Notes: a model not told the origin generated them from the sequence alone. A stretch of 64,000 nucleotides of DNA from Pseudarthrobacter albicanus (GCF_018224015.1 NZ_JAGPOT010000006.1:80406-144405); one strand, 5' to 3'. Shown: positions 26,103 to 36,600, counted from the first letter of the stretch. Translations and numbers: made by a program.

Positions 26103-26987
26103 TCAGGAAGCGGATGACGGCCGGGAGCCCTGCTCTCCCCCAGGGGCCGGGCGGTGGGCCAGGATCTCGGCGAGCTCCGCCAGCCGGTGGGCGCGTGCTG
26201 ATTCCGCCGGGGTGAACGGCTCGCCGGGCCGGACAAAGGTGATGGGGCCGTGCCAGGCCGTCGGGATGCGCAGCATCGTGCCGCCGGCGGTGGAGGCCTC
26301 CTGCCGGGTGTCCGAACCCTCCGAGGGAACGATCCCGGCGTGCAGCAGTTCCGCCACCGCCAGCGGCAGCTCATCCGGATTGGCGGCGATCCGGGCGGCC
26401 AGGCTCAGCGCGCCGGTCTGCCCGTCCGCCATGGCCAGCGCCGTGGTGGGCCAGACGTGCGGATCCTTCCCGCCGCCGTCGCGCAGCGCGCGGAGCAGCT
26501 CGCCTTCGCGGAGCTCCCCCTGCGCGGACAGCACGAACTCGTCCAGCACCCCGCCGGCTACCGGGTGGACATGGATGCTCAGGATGTTGGTGTCCAGCCG
26601 TGCCAGCGACTGCGTGATCTTCTGCAGCGAACCGGGCCTGTCCTTCAGTACGGTCCGGGCCCGCCAGAGGGCAGGCGCCGCCACCAGCCGGCTGCGGTGC
26701 CGCAGGGCCGGGGCGTGCAGCCAGCGGCGCAGCATCCTCGCAGCCGAGGGTTCCGCCACCCAGATCACCAGAATCGTGGCGGTCAGCGTGAGGACCAGGA
26801 CCTTGGCGACATACGGCAGGTGCGTTTCCACCACAGCGGCGTGCACCAGCAGTTCGATCGGCAGCATCACGGCGATATTGGCGAGGGTGAGCCTGGCCTT
26901 GGTCGGTTCGGGCATCTGGCCGCAGACTTCGCAGCTCAATTCGGAGGGCGCGGGGGACGATGTTCTGCCAGGGGCTTTAGGCTTCAT
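26103..26987 (-). CDS. Membrane-anchored ACT-domain protein
   Basis: This 294-residue protein has a Cys-x2-Cys (SCEVCG) near residue 20, two membrane helices (about 36-55 and 60-82) and then an ACT-like domain with VLKDRPGSLQKITQSLARLDTN. The C-terminus carries a hydrophilic region (HGPITFVRPGEPFTPAE) resembling acyltransferase-like sequences of ACT proteins in related actinobacteria. ACT domains bind amino acids or other small ligands, so a membrane sensor is plausible. ATG 26987 has only a weak ribosome binding site, so the start is uncertain. Confidence 0.65.
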   Translation of the reverse strand: MKPKAPGRTSSPAPSELSCEVCGQMPEPTKARLTLANIAVMLPIELLVHAAVVETHLPYVAKVLVLTLTATILVIWVAEPSAARMLRRWLHAPALRHRSRLVAAPALWRARTVLKDRPGSLQKITQSLARLDTNILSIHVHPVAGGVLDEFVLSAQGELREGELLRALRDGGGKDPHVWPTTALAMADGQTGALSLAARIAANPDELPLAVAELLHAGIVPSEGSDTRQEASTAGGTMLRIPTAWHGPITFVRPGEPFTPAESARAHRLAELAEILAHRPAPGGEQGSRPSSAS

Positions 26988-27100
26988 GCTCCCATGATGG
27001 CGGCCCGCTGTTTCAGGCGGATTGCGGCCGGGTGACGGATTCGGACCCGGCGCTGCCGGCCAAGGCAAGCTGCCGGTGAGGAAGCACCGGCCTGGCCCGG

Positions 27101-27604
27101 TCAGCGGCGGTGCGAACCGGTCAGCTCGGCCGCCTCTTCGCCGGACGGCCCGCCCGCCGTCGCGCCCGCCGTCGCGCCGGTCAGTCCGGCCGGCCGCTCC
27201 GGGGCGGCGAGCTGCGCCAGCAGGTCGCGGATCTCGGCGAGCAGCGCGGTGTCCGCCGGCAGCGGCTTCTCCTCGGGTTCCGCCGTGGCCAGACGTTTTT
27301 TGACCATGCTGTTGATCCTGTTCATGGGTGCCACGAAGAGGAAATACACCACCGCCGCCGTGATTAGGAAGGTGAGGAAAGCGGTGATCACCGCGCCGAA
27401 GTTGACGAAGGTTTTCGCATTCCCGGGCCAGATGTGGAAGCCCAGGCCGTCGGTTTCCACACCGCCGGCCGCCGCAATGACCGGGTTCACGATGTTGGAG
27501 GTAAATGCGCCGACCAGTGCCGTGAACGCCGTGCCGACGACGACGGCGATGGACAGTTCAATCACGTTGCCGCGCAGGATGAAATCCTTGAATCCTTTGA
27601 GCAT
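27101..27604 (-). CDS. mscL: Large-conductance mechanosensitive channel MscL
   Basis: A 167-residue channel beginning MLKGFKDFILRGNVIELSIA, the conserved amphipathic S1 and first helix, then VVGTAFTALVGAFTSNIVNP. The second helix is FGAVITAFLTFLITAAVVYF, followed by the cytoplasmic helix. It is longer than E. coli MscL because of a Gly/Ala-rich tail. It releases osmolytes on hypo-osmotic shock. ATG 27604 follows GGAGG; the longer upstream frame lacks similarity. Confidence 0.95.
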   Translation of the reverse strand: MLKGFKDFILRGNVIELSIAVVVGTAFTALVGAFTSNIVNPVIAAAGGVETDGLGFHIWPGNAKTFVNFGAVITAFLTFLITAAVVYFLFVAPMNRINSMVKKRLATAEPEEKPLPADTALLAEIRDLLAQLAAPERPAGLTGATAGATAGGPSGEEAAELTGSHRR

Positions 27605-27800
27605 GGGGACCTCCGGTATGTCTTTGCTGGATGAATTGGTTGCAGGAACCAACCGAAAGACGCTACCACTTCGTGCAGGCGGGTCCGATTCCAATGAACG
27701 GCGGGCAATGCTGCCCCGTTGCCGTTGCGGCGTAGAATCCAGCGTGGATGCCACCGCCGCCGTCGTACCATTGTGACCTCAACGAAAGGCGCCCCCAGCC

Positions 27801-28865
27801 GTGAAGATGCTCTCCGAGATGTTCACCATGGGACCCGGCAAGAACGACCATCAGGTGGCGCTCCGCTGCGCCGTCGGCGTCTTTGTTCCCCTGGTCACCC
27901 TCCTGCTGCTGGACCGCCTGGACCTGGCCGTCTTCGCCTCCTTCGGGGCCTTCACCGGGATCTACGGCCGGAACGAGCCGCACGCGAAGCGGTTCGTCCT
28001 CCAGTTGCGTGCCGGCCTGCTCATGATGCTCGTGATGCTCCTTGCCGTCCTGACGGCCCGTACCGGCGAGGCCTTCGCGCTGACCGCCCCGGGCACCACA
28101 TGGATCCAGGTCCTGGCCACCACCGTGGTGGCCGGCGGCTGTTCGTTGATCGTCGCGCGGTGGCGCCTGCGCCCGGCAGGCTCGCTCTTCCACATCTTCG
28201 CCTTCGCGGCCATCGCGTCCATCCCCAACCAGCCGCCGCTGTGGCAAGGCATGCTGGTGGCGGTGCTGACCGTCGCGCTCTCGCTGCTGATCGGAATATC
28301 CGCCCGCGTGGTCCGAAGCCACCGGATGCCGTGGGTGCGGCCGAAGCGCCCGCGGCTGACGCCGGGCGAAACGCGGGCTGCCCGGCTTGAGGCCGTGGGG
28401 TACGTCGTGGCGGCCGGCGTGGCCGGAACCCTGGGGACCGTTGCCGGCGAGTGGCTCGGCTTCGGCCACAATTACTGGGCCATGGTGGCGGCGGTGGTCC
28501 CGCTAGTCGGGCACTCCACCCGCCACCGTGTGAGCCGGGGTTTGCAGCGCATCGTGGGCACGGCCGTGGGGCTCGTGCTGCTGGCCGGGATCCTGTTGCT
28601 GCGGCCGGCGCCCTGGCAGACCGTGCTGGTGATCGCGGCCTGCCAGTTCGGGGCCGAAATGTTCATCGCACGCCAATACGTCCTGGCCCAGATTTTCGTC
28701 ACGCCCCTGGCCCTGATCTCGACGCTGCTGGTGGCGCCCTCGTCGCCCGCACTCCTGCTGCGGGACCGGATCGTGGAGACCGTCATCGGTGCCGCCGTCG
28801 GCGTCGCCGTCGTGCTGGCCCCGACGGCCTGGCGCCGCCTGCGCGCCCGGCAGCCGGCGCCCTAG
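27801..28865 (+). CDS. FUSC-family (aromatic acid exporter/fusaric acid resistance-like) membrane protein
   Basis: A 354-residue protein with two blocks of about five membrane helices separated by a charged central segment (RPRLTPGETRAARLEA). The second block contains GFGHNYWAMVAAVVPLVGHSTRH, characteristic of FUSC proteins. Start GTG 27801 or ATG 27807. Family members export aromatic acids such as hydroxybenzoates, which is suggestive because an aromatic-acid importer is the convergent neighbour (10 bp between stops). Substrate unproven. Confidence 0.82.
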   Translation: MKMLSEMFTMGPGKNDHQVALRCAVGVFVPLVTLLLLDRLDLAVFASFGAFTGIYGRNEPHAKRFVLQLRAGLLMMLVMLLAVLTARTGEAFALTAPGTTWIQVLATTVVAGGCSLIVARWRLRPAGSLFHIFAFAAIASIPNQPPLWQGMLVAVLTVALSLLIGISARVVRSHRMPWVRPKRPRLTPGETRAARLEAVGYVVAAGVAGTLGTVAGEWLGFGHNYWAMVAAVVPLVGHSTRHRVSRGLQRIVGTAVGLVLLAGILLLRPAPWQTVLVIAACQFGAEMFIARQYVLAQIFVTPLALISTLLVAPSSPALLLRDRIVETVIGAAVGVAVVLAPTAWRRLRARQPAP

Positions 28866-28875
28866 CGGCTGCCTG

Positions 28876-30159
28876 CTAGCGGCCTACGGCGGCCTCCGCG
28901 CCGGCCGGCGCGGTGATGGTGTGCGGTACGAATGCCAGGGCCGCGACAGCCAGTACGGCGGCGGCGGCGAAAACGTAGAAACCCCAGGGGTATGCAATTC
29001 CGGCGGCAACCAGGGTGCCGGTCACGGCGGGGCCCAGGATGGCGCCGAAGCGGCCGACGCCGGCGGCGAAGCCCAGTGCCGTGCCGCGCAGCCGGGCCGG
29101 GAACAGCTGGCTGACCCACGCATACACCAGGACCTGGGAGCTGAAGACGAACACACCGGTCACAAAAACCGCAACGTTGATCAGGAGTTCGTTCTGGATC
29201 TTGACGCTGAGCACCGCGAGGAACACGGCGGAGAGGCCGAACCAGAGAAGCACGATCTTCTTCGTGCCGTGCCGGTCTGCCAGGATGCCGGCAATCACGA
29301 GGCCGGCGACGGCGCCGACATTGAGCACCAGCAGCAGCGACAGCCCGGCGCTGAGGCTGTAGCCGGCCGATGACATGAGCTGCGGCAGCCACGTGTTGAG
29401 CCCGTAGACCAGGAGCAGCCCCATGAAGGATGCCACGGCCACTCCTGCAGCCACCAAGGGGTAGGGCTTCCTGCCGAGGTGCCGGAATCCGGCCCTCTCG
29501 GGCTGGGCCGCTCCCGGCTGGGACGTCGGGACGGGCGCTGCCGCCGCGGTGCCGGCGGCAGCCTCGGGGACCTGATACACCGCCGGCAGTGTTTCGGGAA
29601 GCTTGAACCAGAGGAACGGCACCAGGGCGAGGCCCGCAGCGCCGCCCACCACGAACATGGTCCGCCAGTCCGGGATGACCATCAGGGCAAGGAAGGCCGT
29701 GGCCACGGCACCGGCGTGGTACCCGGTCATGGTCCGCGTGGTGGACTTCCCGGCAGAACCGGCCGGCGCATAGTCATTCATGTAGGCCAGCGCGGCGGGC
29801 AGGCACGCCCCCAGGCCGAGCCCGGCGAGGAGCCGGAAGGTGCTGAAGAGTGCCACATTGGGGGCGAAGACGACGGCGATGGTGAAGATGGAGAACCAGG
29901 TCACGCAGGCCACCAGCAGCTTCCGCCGGCCCAGGCGGTCCGAGAGCGGGGCGATGAACAGCGCACCCAGCCCTACGCCCACCAGCGAGATGGTGGCCGC
30001 AAACGTGGCGCCCACGGCGTCGAACCCGAGATCGTGCGTCTTGATCAGGGTCGGGATGACCGTGCCGAGGACCACCAGGTCAAAACCATCCAGGACCATG
30101 GCCAGCCAACAGAGCCAGATGGGCCACCGGGATCTGTTCTTCAATGGAGACGTGGACAT
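28876..30159 (-). CDS. Aromatic acid:H+ symporter-like MFS permease (PcaK/BenK type)
   Basis: A 427-residue MFS transporter with 12 helices. Helix 1 carries DGFDLVVLGTVIPTLI, the D-G-[FY]-D motif required in aromatic acid:H+ symporters. The loop after helix 2 has APLSDRLGRRKLLV, and later comes GILADRHGTKKIV. It is divergent from an IclR gene that precedes pobA, so 4-hydroxybenzoate and/or protocatechuate are the likely substrates. A GAGGT precedes ATG 30159. Confidence 0.88.
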   Translation of the reverse strand: MSTSPLKNRSRWPIWLCWLAMVLDGFDLVVLGTVIPTLIKTHDLGFDAVGATFAATISLVGVGLGALFIAPLSDRLGRRKLLVACVTWFSIFTIAVVFAPNVALFSTFRLLAGLGLGACLPAALAYMNDYAPAGSAGKSTTRTMTGYHAGAVATAFLALMVIPDWRTMFVVGGAAGLALVPFLWFKLPETLPAVYQVPEAAAGTAAAAPVPTSQPGAAQPERAGFRHLGRKPYPLVAAGVAVASFMGLLLVYGLNTWLPQLMSSAGYSLSAGLSLLLVLNVGAVAGLVIAGILADRHGTKKIVLLWFGLSAVFLAVLSVKIQNELLINVAVFVTGVFVFSSQVLVYAWVSQLFPARLRGTALGFAAGVGRFGAILGPAVTGTLVAAGIAYPWGFYVFAAAAVLAVAALAFVPHTITAPAGAEAAVGR

Positions 30160-30330
30160 GGCTACCTCGGAGATTCTGGACCTGGACCTGGACGTGGCCT
30201 CGACCGGGTTCTTCCCGCATTCTACGCTTGTGGGGCCTTTACCATATCGGAAGGCTGCAGGGAAGGGTCCCTGTCCGCACGGAATCCGGCGCTTTCTCCC
30301 GCCGCAATGGGTAGGGTGGAAGGCCAGATA

Positions 30331-30343
30331 CCATTCAACGGAA
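30331..30343. promoter_or_regulatory. CCATTCAACGGAA motif upstream of the iclR gene
   Basis: The 13-bp sequence lies 10 bp before the IclR start codon, inside the divergent promoter region with the MFS gene. It differs by one base from CCATTCAATGGAA at 31126-31138 upstream of pobA. Two near-identical dyads at both promoters of one locus suggest the binding site of this IclR protein. Confidence 0.6.
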
Positions 30344-30352
30344 GAGGCGCCC

Positions 30353-31147
30353 ATGGCGAATTCTGTGTCCGGGGATTCCGTGGTGGACCGCGTCGTCCGG
30401 GTGATCGGGGCCTTTCCCGAGGGCGTCACCGAACTGCAGCTCTCCGAGCTGGCCGGCCGCGCCGCCCTGCCCCTCGCCACGGCCCACCGGCTGGTCCGGC
30501 AGCTCGCGGGGCACGGGCTCCTGGAGCTGGGAAGCGGCGGCTCGGTCCGGCTGGGCCTGCGGCTCTGGGAGCTGGTCAACCGCAACTCGCCCACCCTCGC
30601 CCTGCGCCAGGCGGCCATGCCGTTCATGGAGGACATCCAGCAGGTCCTGAACCAGAACGTGAACCTGGCGGTGCTGGACGGCTGGGAGGCGCTCTTCGTG
30701 GAACGGCTCTCACGCCGCGGATCCGTAGCGAACAGGGCAAAGATTGCGGGCCGGATGCCGGTGCACGTATCCTCGGCCGGCCTTGCCCTGATGGCTAACC
30801 AGCCACCCGCCGTGCAGGCTGAGTATCTGCGCGAGTTCAAGGATCCCGCGGGCAAGCTGCGCGCGGAGGATGTCCGCGCCCTCCTTCATGAGACTGCCGC
30901 CCACGGCTACGTCGAGCTCGCCGGCGTCGTGGACCCGGACACCTGGGGCATTGCCGTGCCCGTGCGGAACGCGCGCAACCGTACGGTGGCCGCGCTCGGC
31001 GTCGTGGTTCCGCTGCGCGAGATGCGGCTGCAGGCGCTGGTCCCGGCGCTGCAGACGGCGGCGCGCGGCATCGGGCGGCAACTGCATGACTCGCCGGCCA
31101 TCATCTCACCGCGGCCGGCTCAATTCCATTCAATGGAACCGTTGTAA
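30353..31147 (+). CDS. IclR-family regulator, probable pobA regulator
   Basis: A 264-residue regulator. Its HTH spans about residues 8-60 (ELQLSELAGRAALPLATAHR), and the effector domain has MPVHVSSAGLALMA and GYVELAGVVDPDTWGIAVPV. ATG 30353 follows GAAGAGG. It lies between a divergent aromatic-acid permease and pobA and probably controls both. The short dyads at 30331 and 31126 are candidate operators; the second is within its own 3' coding end, about 150 bp before pobA. Confidence 0.87.
   Translation: MANSVSGDSVVDRVVRVIGAFPEGVTELQLSELAGRAALPLATAHRLVRQLAGHGLLELGSGGSVRLGLRLWELVNRNSPTLALRQAAMPFMEDIQQVLNQNVNLAVLDGWEALFVERLSRRGSVANRAKIAGRMPVHVSSAGLALMANQPPAVQAEYLREFKDPAGKLRAEDVRALLHETAAHGYVELAGVVDPDTWGIAVPVRNARNRTVAALGVVVPLREMRLQALVPALQTAARGIGRQLHDSPAIISPRPAQFHSMEPL
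31124..31138 (+). promoter_or_regulatory. Palindrome TTCCATT-C-AATGGAA upstream of pobA
   Basis: A perfect 7-bp inverted repeat with a one-base centre overlaps the last codons of the IclR gene, 147 bp upstream of the pobA ATG. It matches the motif at 30331-30343, and is taken as an operator for pobA. Confidence 0.6.
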
Positions 31148-31284
31148 CGCCCATCACGTGTCCCGGGGCACACTGTAGCCAGGGAATCCAACCGGCCCCG
31201 ATGCGCTGGATGCACCGCTTGCAGGGTACGCAAAGTACCCCAGGGCACGCAGCGGTCAGGGCTCCGCAACGAAGCGAGGAACAC

Positions 31285-32475
31285 ATGGCAAACCGTACAA
31301 TCGTCACCACCCAGGTCGCCATCATGGGTGCCGGTCCGGCGGGGTTGATGCTCTCCCACCTGCTGGCCAGGCAGGGAATCGAATCCACCGTCATCGAGGT
31401 CCGCAGCCACAACGAAATCTCGGAAACCGTGCGCGCCGGCATCCTGGAACACGGCTCAGTGAACCTGCTCGTTGACAGCGGCGTCTCCGACCGCGTGCTC
31501 CGCGACGGTGACCGGCACGACGGGATCGAACTGCGCTTCAACGGCGAAAGCCACCGGATCGACTTCCAGGACCTCGTCGGGGAATCGGTCTGGCTCTACC
31601 CCCAGACCGACGTCTTCCTCGACCTCGCCGCACGGCGCAAGGAAGACGGCGGCGACGTCCGCTACAGCGTCACGGACACCACCATCCATGACCTTGAAGG
31701 CAAGCCGAAGGTCTGGTTCACGGACGCCGACGGCGTGGAATACGAGCTCCAGGCGGACTTCATCGCCGGCGCCGACGGCTCCCGCAGCCACAGCCGTTTC
31801 CAGATTCCGGAGGCGCAGCGCAAGTGGTACTTCCATGAATACCCCTTCGCCTGGTTCGGCATCCTCGCCGAGACGCCCCGCAGCGCCGACGAACTGATCT
31901 ACGCCAACTCCGAAAACGGCTTCGCTCTCATCAGCCAGCGGACCGAAACGGTCCAGCGCCTGTACTTCCAGTGCGACCCGAACGAGGACGTCACCAACTG
32001 GAGTGATGACCGGATCTGGGACGCCTTCCGCAGCCGCGTCAACGGCAACGGTTTCGAGCTCAAGGAGGGACCGGTGATCGACAAGACGGTCCTGAAATTC
32101 CGCAGCTTCGTGCACGCCCCGATGCGCCACGGAAACCTCTTCCTGGCCGGGGACGCCGCCCACACCGTTCCGCCGACCGGCGCCAAGGGCCTGAACCTGG
32201 CGCTCCATGACGTCAAGGTGCTCTTCGAGGGATTCGACAGCTTCTACAAGACCGGCTCCACCGCCCTGCTGGACGGCTACAGCGGCCGCGCCCTGGACCG
32301 CGTCTGGAAGGCCCAGCAGTTCTCCTACTGGATGACGTCGATGCTGCACACACCGGCGGATGTGGACGATTTCACCCGCGCCCGCCAGCTCGGCGAGCTC
32401 AACTCGGTAGTGTCCTCCCGCCACGGCCGCGCATACCTGGCCGAGGCGTACACCGGCTGGCCGAGCGCGAAGTAG
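31285..32475 (+). CDS. pobA: 4-hydroxybenzoate 3-monooxygenase
   Basis: A 396-residue class A flavoprotein monooxygenase. It has GAGPAGLMLSHLLARQG (FAD dinucleotide fold), RAGILEHGSV, DG-motif ADFIAGADGSRS and LAGDAAHTVPPTGAKGLNLA, all matching PobA. It hydroxylates 4-hydroxybenzoate to protocatechuate with NAD(P)H and O2, feeding pcaHG about 14 kb upstream. ATG 31285 follows GCGAGGA. The gene follows its presumed IclR regulator by 137 bp. Confidence 0.95.
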   Translation: MANRTIVTTQVAIMGAGPAGLMLSHLLARQGIESTVIEVRSHNEISETVRAGILEHGSVNLLVDSGVSDRVLRDGDRHDGIELRFNGESHRIDFQDLVGESVWLYPQTDVFLDLAARRKEDGGDVRYSVTDTTIHDLEGKPKVWFTDADGVEYELQADFIAGADGSRSHSRFQIPEAQRKWYFHEYPFAWFGILAETPRSADELIYANSENGFALISQRTETVQRLYFQCDPNEDVTNWSDDRIWDAFRSRVNGNGFELKEGPVIDKTVLKFRSFVHAPMRHGNLFLAGDAAHTVPPTGAKGLNLALHDVKVLFEGFDSFYKTGSTALLDGYSGRALDRVWKAQQFSYWMTSMLHTPADVDDFTRARQLGELNSVVSSRHGRAYLAEAYTGWPSAK

Positions 32476-32626
32476 AGGGCCCGGGCAGGCGACCGCGGCT
32501 GGCCCGCCGGCCCGCTGCAGGGCCGCACGTCCGCGGCAATGATTTCCCATCGACAGTCACCCCGGTCAGGAATACCCTTAAGCCGTCCCGGAATGACCCG
32601 ACAAGGATGACGGAGAGGTGTCCGAC

Positions 32627-33019
32627 ATGGGAGCTGCAGAAAATGCTGAACTGGTCCGGCGGGGGTACGAGGCCTTCAACGCAGGGGATATGGCGGCGCT
32701 CCGCGAATTATTCGTGGAGGACGCAGTCTGGTACGTCACGGGAAGCGGCGTGCTGTCGGGGACGAAGCAAGGGCGCGAAGCCGTTCTGGCCTACTTCGGC
32801 GAATTGGGATCGCGTTCCCAAGGCACCTTCCAGGCTGCCGTCCAGGACATCGTCGGCGGGGAAAACCACACAGTGGGGCTCCAGCAAAGCCGCGCCGAAG
32901 CCAACGGAAAATCCTTGGACGTGGCCACAGCCATCGCGTTCGTGCTCCGCGACGGTAAGGTCACCGAGGGCCGGGAGTTCTTCGAGGACACGGCCAAGTG
33001 GGACGAGTTCTGGGCCTAG
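32627..33019 (+). CDS. SnoaL/NTF2-like domain protein
   Basis: A 130-residue small alpha+beta-barrel protein starting MGAAENAELVRRGYEAFNAGD, a typical SnoaL-like N-terminus, with WYVTGSG and a C-terminal strand VTEGREFFEDTAKWDEFWA. GGAGAGG lies 8 nt before ATG 32627; the in-frame GTG 32618 is too close to it. Such proteins range from isomerases to structural folds, so no reaction is assigned. Confidence 0.8.
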   Translation: MGAAENAELVRRGYEAFNAGDMAALRELFVEDAVWYVTGSGVLSGTKQGREAVLAYFGELGSRSQGTFQAAVQDIVGGENHTVGLQQSRAEANGKSLDVATAIAFVLRDGKVTEGREFFEDTAKWDEFWA

Positions 33020-33064
33020 CAGGGCCGGTGCTTGGCGCGCAGGCCAAAAATGATCCCGACGGGC

Positions 33065-33568
33065 TCAGGCCATGGCGGTGTGCGCGGCGCTGTGCGAATC
33101 GATCGCCTTGGCGTAGCAGTACGAGTGCTCCACCCCCACATAGGGTCCGAAGTTCGGCACGGCTCCGAAGCCGGAACTCTCGTAGAAATGCCGGCCATCG
33201 GGCTGGGCGGAACCCGCCTCCGCGGTGATGGAGGTGATGCCGAGGGAGTGGGCGTGGGCTTCCAGCGCCGCCAGGATGGAGGTCGCCACGCCGGAGCCTC
33301 GGGTGTAGGGCAGGACGTAGAGCCGCTTGATCTCGGCGGTGTGCCCGTCCAGGATCCGCAGCCCGCCGCAGCCGACGGGCTGGCCGGAGGCCTTGTCGTG
33401 TGCGACGAGGAAGATGGCGGTGTCGGCTTCCGACGGCGGCGGTCCGGGTTCGTGGTCGCTGGTGCCGAAGCGGGCGTCCAGTTCCGCCTGCTGGGCGGCG
33501 CGCAGGGCCGCACCCACGGGGTTGGCCCACGTGACGTGCCTGATGTTGAGCCGGGGGTTGGTCTGCAT
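33065..33568 (-). CDS. GNAT family N-acetyltransferase
   Basis: A 167-residue acetyltransferase with the acetyl-CoA loop in RLYVLPYTRGSGVATSILAAL and a C-terminal FYESSGFGAVPNFGPY. The acceptor substrate is unknown. ATG 33568 follows GCGAGGC. It lies downstream of, and convergent with, the SnoaL-like gene. Confidence 0.87.
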   Translation of the reverse strand: MQTNPRLNIRHVTWANPVGAALRAAQQAELDARFGTSDHEPGPPPSEADTAIFLVAHDKASGQPVGCGGLRILDGHTAEIKRLYVLPYTRGSGVATSILAALEAHAHSLGITSITAEAGSAQPDGRHFYESSGFGAVPNFGPYVGVEHSYCYAKAIDSHSAAHTAMA

Positions 33569-33665
33569 GGCTGCCTCGCTTCGCCGAAGGGTTATGCAAA
33601 TCAAGCCTAAGAGCCAGCGGTTACCGCGGTGTTTCCTGCGCGTAAGGGTCCGGAGAACTGTGGGT

Positions 33666-36600
33666 TCAGCTTCGGACCAGCGTTCTGAGCAGTTTGAGTG
33701 CCACGGAGATGGAGGCGATGTCCACCTGCCCCGGCCTGGTGACCTCCGCGAACGTGTCTTTGATCCGCGCCAGCTGCTCCTGGTGTCCGCGCTCCCACGC
33801 CACAATGCGTTCCATACTGTCGGCGCCCGCGAAGTCACCGCCTTGGGTGGTCTGCAAGACGTACAACGTCATGTCGGCCACGGCGGAGTAGACGTCATCA
33901 CGCAGGGCCGCCCGGGCCAGGGCCTCCCAGCGGCTGTGCCGGGGCAGGTCGGTGATGCGCAGCAGCAGGCCCACCGCACCGATCCGCTGAAGAACCGCCC
34001 AATAAAGATCGGCGATCGTGGTGATGGGTTCCTTTACCTGCTCCGACACCAGCGAAATGTCCAGAAGCCCGAAGCTTTCGAGCAGGTCTGAGGCGCGCTT
34101 CCCCAAATCCCGCGGCAGGCCGACGTCGTCCCAGTGCGCCAGCCGGCCATGGACGAGGTCGCGATCGGAGCCGCGCAGAAAGTCCACGGTCCTGGTCCTC
34201 AGCAGGTCCAAAGTGGGCATGACCCGGCCCAGGGCCTCGGCGACGGGCTGGTCCCGGTGGTCATGCGTCACATACCACCGGGTCGCCCGGTCCAGGAGCC
34301 TGCGCATGTGCAGGGCCACCTGGGCGGCGTGTTCGCTGGGAAACCCGGGGGGAAGGGCGGCCAACCTGCCTGTTATCCAGGGCAGGCCGTAGGCCTCGCG
34401 TACCACCACGAAGGCCCTGGCCACTGCGGCGGCGGTTGCGGTGGTTTCCTCGATGGCACGGAAGGCGAAGGTGATTCCTCCCAGGTTGATCATGTCGTTG
34501 GCCACCACCGTGCACACGATCTGACGGCGCAGGGGGTGCGCGTCCAGTTCGGCGTCGAAGCGCTCGGACAGCTGGCGGGGGAAGTAGCCGCGGAGTACCC
34601 GCTTGAACCAGGGGTCATCGGCAAGATCGCCGGCGCTGAGCTCCCTGGCCAGCTCGATCTTCGCATAGGCGGCGAGCACGGCGAGTTCGGGAGCCGTGAG
34701 TCCATGGCCGGACCGCAGCCGGTCCTGGAGTTCCTCCGTGCCCGGCAGCGCCTCCAGCCGGCGGTCCAGGTCGGTGGCGTTCTCCAGCCAGTCCATGATC
34801 CGCTCAAACCCGGGGCTCCACTCCAGCACCAGGTGCCGGTCGTTGAGCAGGAGGACGTTCTGGTCCGCGTTGTTTGCCAGGACCAGGCGGGCCACCTCAT
34901 CGGTGAGGGAGTGCAGGAAACCGGCGCGTTCCGACGCCGGCATCTTCCCCGCCGCGATCATCCTGTCAACGAAAATCTTGATGTTGACCTCGTGGTCCGA
35001 ACAATCCACGCCGGCCGAGTTGTCGATCGCATCCGTGTTGAGCAGGACGCCGTTCAGGGCCGCTTCGATCCGTCCGCGCTGGGTGATGCCCAGGTTGCCG
35101 CCCTCGGCAACGATCCTGGCCCTCAGTTCGTTGCCGTTGACCCGGATGGCGTCGTTCGCCTTGTCGCCCACCTCTGTGTGGCTCTCGGTGGAGGCCTTGA
35201 CATAGGTTCCGATGCCGCCGTTGTAGGCCAGGTCCACGGGTGCCCGGAGGATGGCCTGAAGGAGGGCATGAGGCGGAAGCGTTGCCGTTCCCGGTTCCAG
35301 GCCGAGGGACATCCGGACCTGCTCCGTGATCGCGATGGTCTTGGCCCTGCGGGAATGGACGCCGCCGCCCTCGCTGATCAGCGAGGGATCATAGTCGGCC
35401 CAGGACGAACGGGGGAGGCCGAACAGACGCTTGCGTTCCTCGAAGGATGCCGTGGCATCCGGGGCAGGGTCGAGGAAGATGTGCCGGTGGTCGAACGCCG
35501 CCACCAGCCGGATGTGGGGCGAGAGCAGCATCCCGTTCCCGAAGACGTCGCCGCTCATGTCGCCGATGCCCACCACAGTGAAGTCTTCGCTCTGCGGGTC
35601 CATGCCCAGCTCGCGGAAATGGTGCTTCACGGATTCCCACGCCCCGCGGGCCGTGATTCCCATCTGCTTGTGGTCGTAGCCCACGGATCCGCCGGACGCG
35701 AAGGCGTCTCCCAGCCAGAAGCCGTACTCCTGCGCCACGGCGTTCGCGGCATCGGAAAAGGACGCTGTTCCCTTGTCGGCCGCCACCACCAGGTAGTAGT
35801 CGTCGCCGTCGTGGCGCACCACGCGCTCCGGCGGGACCACCTCTTCGCCGCGGGCCGTGGTGACCAGGTTGTCCGTCAGGTCCAGCAGCCCGCTGATGAA
35901 AATCCGGTAGCATTCCAGGCCTTCGGCCAGCCAGGCCTCCCGGTCCGCGGCCGGGTCCGGCAGCTGCTTGGGGTAGAACCCTCCCTTGGCCCCCGTCGGT
36001 ACAATGACGGAGTTCTTCACGTTCTGCGCCTTGACCAGTCCCAGGACCTCGGTCCGGAAATCCTCGCTTCGGTCAGACCAGCGCAGCCCGCCGCGGGCCA
36101 AGGCCCCGAACCGGAGGTGGACGCCTTCAACGCGGGGTGAGTAGACCCAGATCTCGTACTTGGGCCGGGGAAACGGGGCATTGGCGATCGCCGCCGGATT
36201 CAGCTTGAAACTCAGATGGGGCTTGTCCTGGAAGAAGTTGGTCCGCAGCGTTGCTTCCACCAGATTCATGAACGTGCGAAGGAGCCGGTCGGCATCGAGC
36301 ACGGGGATTTCGTCGATCGCGGCCAGCAGCTCTGTCCGTGCTGCGGCGGTCTCCCGGAACCGGCCGGGCACGTCGAGCCCGGGATCGAACTTCGCCTGGA
36401 ACAGGGCCAGGAGTGCGTGTGTTGCCCGGACATTGGTCATCAGCGTATCCGCGATGAACCCGTACGAGGTGGTTGTCCCCAGCTGCTGGAGGTACTTCGC
36501 ATAGCTTCGCAGGATTGCCGCCTGCCGCCAGCCCACCCGCTCGCGGATGACGAGTGCGTCGATCCGGTCGGATTCGACGTCGCCCCGCATGGCAGCGCGG

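Noticed and set aside
27605..27754. N-terminal extension of 50 residues on MscL
   Set aside because: The conserved MscL start MLKGFKDFILRGN begins at 27604 behind a good GGAGG site; the extension has no similarity to the family.
34134..36140. 668-codon open frame on the plus strand inside the glutamate dehydrogenase gene
   Set aside because: It is antisense to conserved GDH motifs and has no recognisable domains.
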